Assembly: GCA_041394265.1 (NCBI GenBank)
Contig: JAWKIO010000005.1
Span: 372,001-436,000, forward strand
DNA: 64,000 bases
Source of the DNA: Acidimicrobiales bacterium
GTDB taxonomy: Bacteria; Actinomycetota; Acidimicrobiia; Acidimicrobiales; SZUA-35
Direction: 5' to 3'
A program made the position numbers and the translations under genes. Below the pieces are notes generated by a model that had not been told where the DNA came from, did not search any database, and was given only the letters and a program-made list of their open reading frames with translations. Positions 61,657 through 64,000 of this stretch are shown here, piece after piece. Every line of letters starts with the position of its first letter. Positions within the stretch are counted from its first letter, which is position 1.

Positions 61657-62838
61657 ATGTCATCGACGATCGACCAGATCATTTCGCTCGGCCGTGAACT
61701 CAACGCCCACCATCATCGGATCGTGTGCCTGGCCGCGGCCTACGACACCGGCCTGGAATGGTTCCACCGCGGCTTCCCGAGCCCGGCAGCCGCCATCGCC
61801 CGGGCCCTCGACATCCACACCGCGACCGCACGGGAATGGATCCGGGTCGGTCACGCCCTCGACGACCTCCCCGCGATCGCCGACAACGAGCTGTCGTATG
61901 CGAAGGTGCGGATCCTGACCCGCTGGGCCACCCCCGACAACGAACACGAACTACTGATGCTGGCCCATGACCGGACCGCGGGCCGGCTCACCACGGCGAT
62001 CGCCAACCATCTCGCCGGCGAGGAAACCCCCGACGAACGCGATCGCCGTCATCACGACGGTCGCAGCGTCACCGTCCACACTGACGGTGACGGCATGATC
62101 GTGATTCGAGCGGTGCTCCCGCCCAACATCGGCAAGGCCGTCGCCGAGACGCTGAACACGATCATCCAACAGGTCGCCGCCACCCCGATGGATGCGTCCG
62201 CGGAGGCGCTCCCGTCACCGCCGGTGAGTGTCGCCACGTCGGGTGGCCAGGATGCATCCGCGGATGCTTCCCCGCTACTACCGGTGAGTGTCGCCACGTC
62301 GGGTGGCCGAGACGCATCCGAGGACGTGTCGGGCACGGTCGCGGTGGCGGATGGTCGGTCGATGGTTGAACAGTTGCGAGCGTTGAAGGCCCAGTGGCAG
62401 CCCGCCGACGCCGACGACTTCTTCGTTCCCACGCTCGCTCAGCAACGGGCCGACGCGTTCGTGCTGTTGTTCCTCGGTCGCGACGTCCGACTGGTCACCG
62501 AGGTCATCATCCATGTTCGCGGTGACGGCACCACGTTCGATGACGGCACCCCGATCACCGACAACGCCGTGTGTCAACGCCTCGACCAGTCGTTCATTCG
62601 AGTCATGGTCCACGACAGTCAGCGACGGCCGATCAACGCGTCGAACCGGCGGCGTCACCCCACGATCCGGCAGCGACGTGTCGTGCTCGAAGCCCACCGG
62701 CACGAATGCGTGGACTGTCAATCGACCGAACTGCTCGAACTCGACCACCAGCCGCCGTATCACCAGACCGGGCGCACCATCACCACCGAACTCGAACCAC
62801 GCTGCGCCCCCTGCCACCGAGCACGCCACCGCACCTGA
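61657..62838 (+). CDS. DUF222/HNH endonuclease-domain protein (13E12 type)
   Basis: 393 aa. DUF222 domain (residues about 1-300) and a C-terminal HNH nuclease with CVDCQSTELLELDHQPP and CAPCHRARH, metal-binding cysteines and the catalytic H/N positions intact. Unlike the copy at 7387-9140 it is unbroken. Between the domains a 60-bp unit is repeated (62191-62310), giving two PVSVATSGG(Q/R)DAS segments. ATG at 61657 has GAGGA 6 nt upstream; a GTG one codon before is an alternative. Confidence 0.85.
   Translation: MSSTIDQIISLGRELNAHHHRIVCLAAAYDTGLEWFHRGFPSPAAAIARALDIHTATAREWIRVGHALDDLPAIADNELSYAKVRILTRWATPDNEHELLMLAHDRTAGRLTTAIANHLAGEETPDERDRRHHDGRSVTVHTDGDGMIVIRAVLPPNIGKAVAETLNTIIQQVAATPMDASAEALPSPPVSVATSGGQDASADASPLLPVSVATSGGRDASEDVSGTVAVADGRSMVEQLRALKAQWQPADADDFFVPTLAQQRADAFVLLFLGRDVRLVTEVIIHVRGDGTTFDDGTPITDNAVCQRLDQSFIRVMVHDSQRRPINASNRRRHPTIRQRRVVLEAHRHECVDCQSTELLELDHQPPYHQTGRTITTELEPRCAPCHRARHRT
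62191..62310. repeat. In-frame 60-bp tandem duplication
   Basis: A 28-bp segment is identical at 62221-62248 and 62281-62308, with the flanks of each 60-bp unit diverged. It keeps the reading frame of the DUF222 gene. Confidence 0.85.
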
Positions 62839-62845
62839 CGCGACA

Positions 62846-62869
62846 AAGCCGGGGCCGAGGCCCCGGCTT
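62846..62869. terminator. Strong bidirectional terminator hairpin
   Basis: A perfect 11-bp stem, AAGCCGGGGCC/GGCCCCGGCTT with a GA loop, lies between the convergent DUF222 and CheX-like genes. Confidence 0.75.
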
Positions 62870-62905
62870 CGTCTGCACCTGGAGAGTGTCGTGTCGCTGC
62901 TGGGT

Positions 62906-63352
62906 CTAGTTGATCCAGAAGGCAATGACGCCCGAGCCGTAGCCTGAGACGTCGATGGTGTAGGTCGTCGGCTCGACGGCGCTGAGATCCGGGGTCTCGA
63001 ACGACTCACCAACCGGCAGTCGGACATGATCCCCGCCGAGATCGTTGATGGCCCGAGTGAGGACGTTGAGGACCTCTTGGTAGGCCATGTCGAGCATCTC
63101 GTCGCCGCCATCCTTGATGGCTTCGGCGGCCCGGCCCGGGGGCAGCATGGCCAACGCAGCGCCGCTGTAGGCGCTGAACTCCTTGGACGATCCAACGACG
63201 TAGCAGACGGCGTTGTCGTCGCCGACGTAGTTGTCGATCCGGGCCGCAGCTCGGTCGATCGAGCCGCCGGCGGTGATCTCGACGTCCTTCCCGAGCAGGT
63301 TCGCGAGCAGCGGGCGGAGCTGTGCCGGTGACGGCAGGGTGCGGGTGGTCAT
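62906..63352 (-). CDS. CheC/CheX-family chemotaxis-like phosphatase
   Basis: 148 aa. The helix DEMLDMAYQEVLNVLTRAIND holds the E-x-x-N phosphatase motif of CheC/CheX, followed by the expected beta strands and a short C-terminus. These proteins remove phosphate from CheY. ATG at 63352 has GAGGAG upstream. It follows the CheY-like gene by 30 bp on the same strand, a natural partner. Confidence 0.75.
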   Translation of the reverse strand: MTTRTLPSPAQLRPLLANLLGKDVEITAGGSIDRAAARIDNYVGDDNAVCYVVGSSKEFSAYSGAALAMLPPGRAAEAIKDGGDEMLDMAYQEVLNVLTRAINDLGGDHVRLPVGESFETPDLSAVEPTTYTIDVSGYGSGVIAFWIN

Positions 63353-63382
63353 GGGAATCTCCTCGTACGGGCGAAATCTGGC

Positions 63383-63742
63383 TTACAGGAAGCGGGCGAG
63401 CTGAGCGCCGAGCTCATCGGCGGTGAAGGGCTTCGACAGCAGGAACGACGCACCGGCCGAGACGGCCGCCGCCTTCTGATCGGCGGTCGATTCCGAGGTG
63501 ATGAAGCCGAAGGGGACCTGGATCTCCTTGCCCCGCAGGGCTTTGATGAGCTCGAGGCCGTTCATGTTCGGCATGTTCCAGTCCGAGAGGACGACCTTGG
63601 GTCGCTGGTCCTCGATCTTGGCCAACGCGTCGGCGCCGTCTTCGGCTTCGACGACTTCGTGGTCGCCATAGCCAGCCTGGCGGAGGCTTCGGATCACCAG
63701 CTTTCGCATGATGGGGCTGTCGTCAACGACGAGGATGCTCAT
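63383..63742 (-). CDS. CheY-like single-domain response regulator
   Basis: 119 aa receiver domain only. SILVVDDSPIMRKLVIRSLRQAG, phosphoacceptor Asp in VVLSDWNMPNMNGLEL, the switch Thr/Ser in FITSESTADQ and Lys in LLSKPFTADE. The N-MP-NMNG and SPIMRK style is that of chemotaxis CheY. ATG at 63742 with AAGGAG upstream. A chemotaxis or type IV pili cluster probably continues beyond the right edge. Confidence 0.92.
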   Translation of the reverse strand: MSILVVDDSPIMRKLVIRSLRQAGYGDHEVVEAEDGADALAKIEDQRPKVVLSDWNMPNMNGLELIKALRGKEIQVPFGFITSESTADQKAAAVSAGASFLLSKPFTADELGAQLARFL

Positions 63743-63757
63743 GATGAAGGATGCTCC

Positions 63758-64000
63758 TTACGAGGTGCCCGAAGTCGTTCGAGTGCTTCGTTGGGCTGAG
63801 GTGGGTTGGACGGGTTTGGTGGGTGGAGGTGATTTGGACACCGCAGCGTTGATCGAACCGGTCGCAGCGACGGGCCGTGGGGCACGTGTTGGTGGTGCAG
63901 TCACCGGCGGTCGTTCGGGTGGAACGAAACGTCGGCTGGGTGGTGAGGGAGGGCTCGCCGCAACGGGTCGACCGATCACCGGTGGCACAGCGTCGGCACC
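63758..64000 (-). CDS. Truncated Pro/Ala-rich C-terminal tail of an unknown protein
   Basis: At least 80 residues, open to the window edge, with Pro, Ala, Thr and Arg but no domain. Disordered C-terminal tails of this type occur on chemoreceptors and chemotaxis kinases, and the gene is 15 bp upstream of the CheY-like gene. What precedes it cannot be seen. Confidence 0.45.
   Translation of the reverse strand, partial: GADAVPPVIGRPVAASPPSPPSRRFVPPERPPVTAPPTRAPRPVAATGSINAAVSKSPPPTKPVQPTSAQRSTRTTSGTS

Noticed and set aside
1..64000. tRNA or rRNA genes
   Set aside because: I saw no T-loop-like GTTCRANYC with matching acceptor stem and no rRNA-like stretch; a tRNAscan run could still find one.

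Overview
This is a gene-dense, high-GC window from an actinobacterium. Several features point to the class Acidimicrobiia: an enolase, FtsB/DivIC, DUF501 and Ppx/GppA gene set, KorAB (2-oxoglutarate:ferredoxin oxidoreductase), DUF222/HNH (13E12-type) genes, Cox/Xdh-type molybdenum hydroxylase parts, and many apparently leaderless genes. The class is an inference from gene content. I saw no rRNA, tRNA or CRISPR.

Left part (1-17.3 kb): a surface-protein and phospho-signalling locus. A Ser/Thr kinase runs off the left edge and is divergent from a 2088-aa secreted protein with about 11 cadherin/Ig-like repeats and 6 FN3 domains. An SDR, a frameshifted DUF222/HNH gene and a PNPOx-fold protein follow. 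Then comes a tightly overlapping run: MoxR ATPase, DUF58, a transglutaminase-like membrane protein lacking its catalytic Cys and His, a small membrane protein, a PP2C phosphatase and two FHA-type proteins. I read this as one kinase/phosphatase/FHA-controlled envelope system.

Middle part (17.3-41.5 kb): purB; a MazF toxin with antitoxin; two enoyl-CoA hydratase paralogues without the usual catalytic glutamates; a class I glutamine amidotransferase overlapping an Fe-S PD-(D/E)XK nuclease; an acyl-CoA synthetase; a MOSC protein. A complete IS5-type element (25110-26393, flanked by CTAG) separates the MOSC gene from its former neighbour, a membrane flippase-like gene in operon with maf. The cluster GNAT-Ppx-DUF501 is separated from FtsB-enolase by about 8 kb holding MocA-like, CoxG-like, acyl-CoA dehydrogenase, GGDEF/degenerate-EAL, two XdhC parts, CoxM and CoxS genes. 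The catalytic CoxL subunit is absent.

Right part (41.5-64 kb): a secreted FN3-DUF4214 protein, a GH2 beta-galactosidase, a 607-aa proline-rich protein, a MazG fusion with a PpiC lipoprotein, KorAB behind a structured leader of about 134 nt, an aminotransferase plus omega-amidase pair, a divergent pair (large membrane protein and a PEP-utilizing phosphohistidine-domain protein without ATP-grasp), a HAD hydrolase, a second DUF222/HNH gene, and a CheX-like/CheY pair beside a truncated Pro/Ala-rich reading frame.

A recurring signal explains many start sites: a TAnnnT or CATACT hexamer ending 6-7 nt before ATG/GTG, in at least 13 places, usually without a ribosome binding site. I interpret these as leaderless promoters and used them to choose starts.
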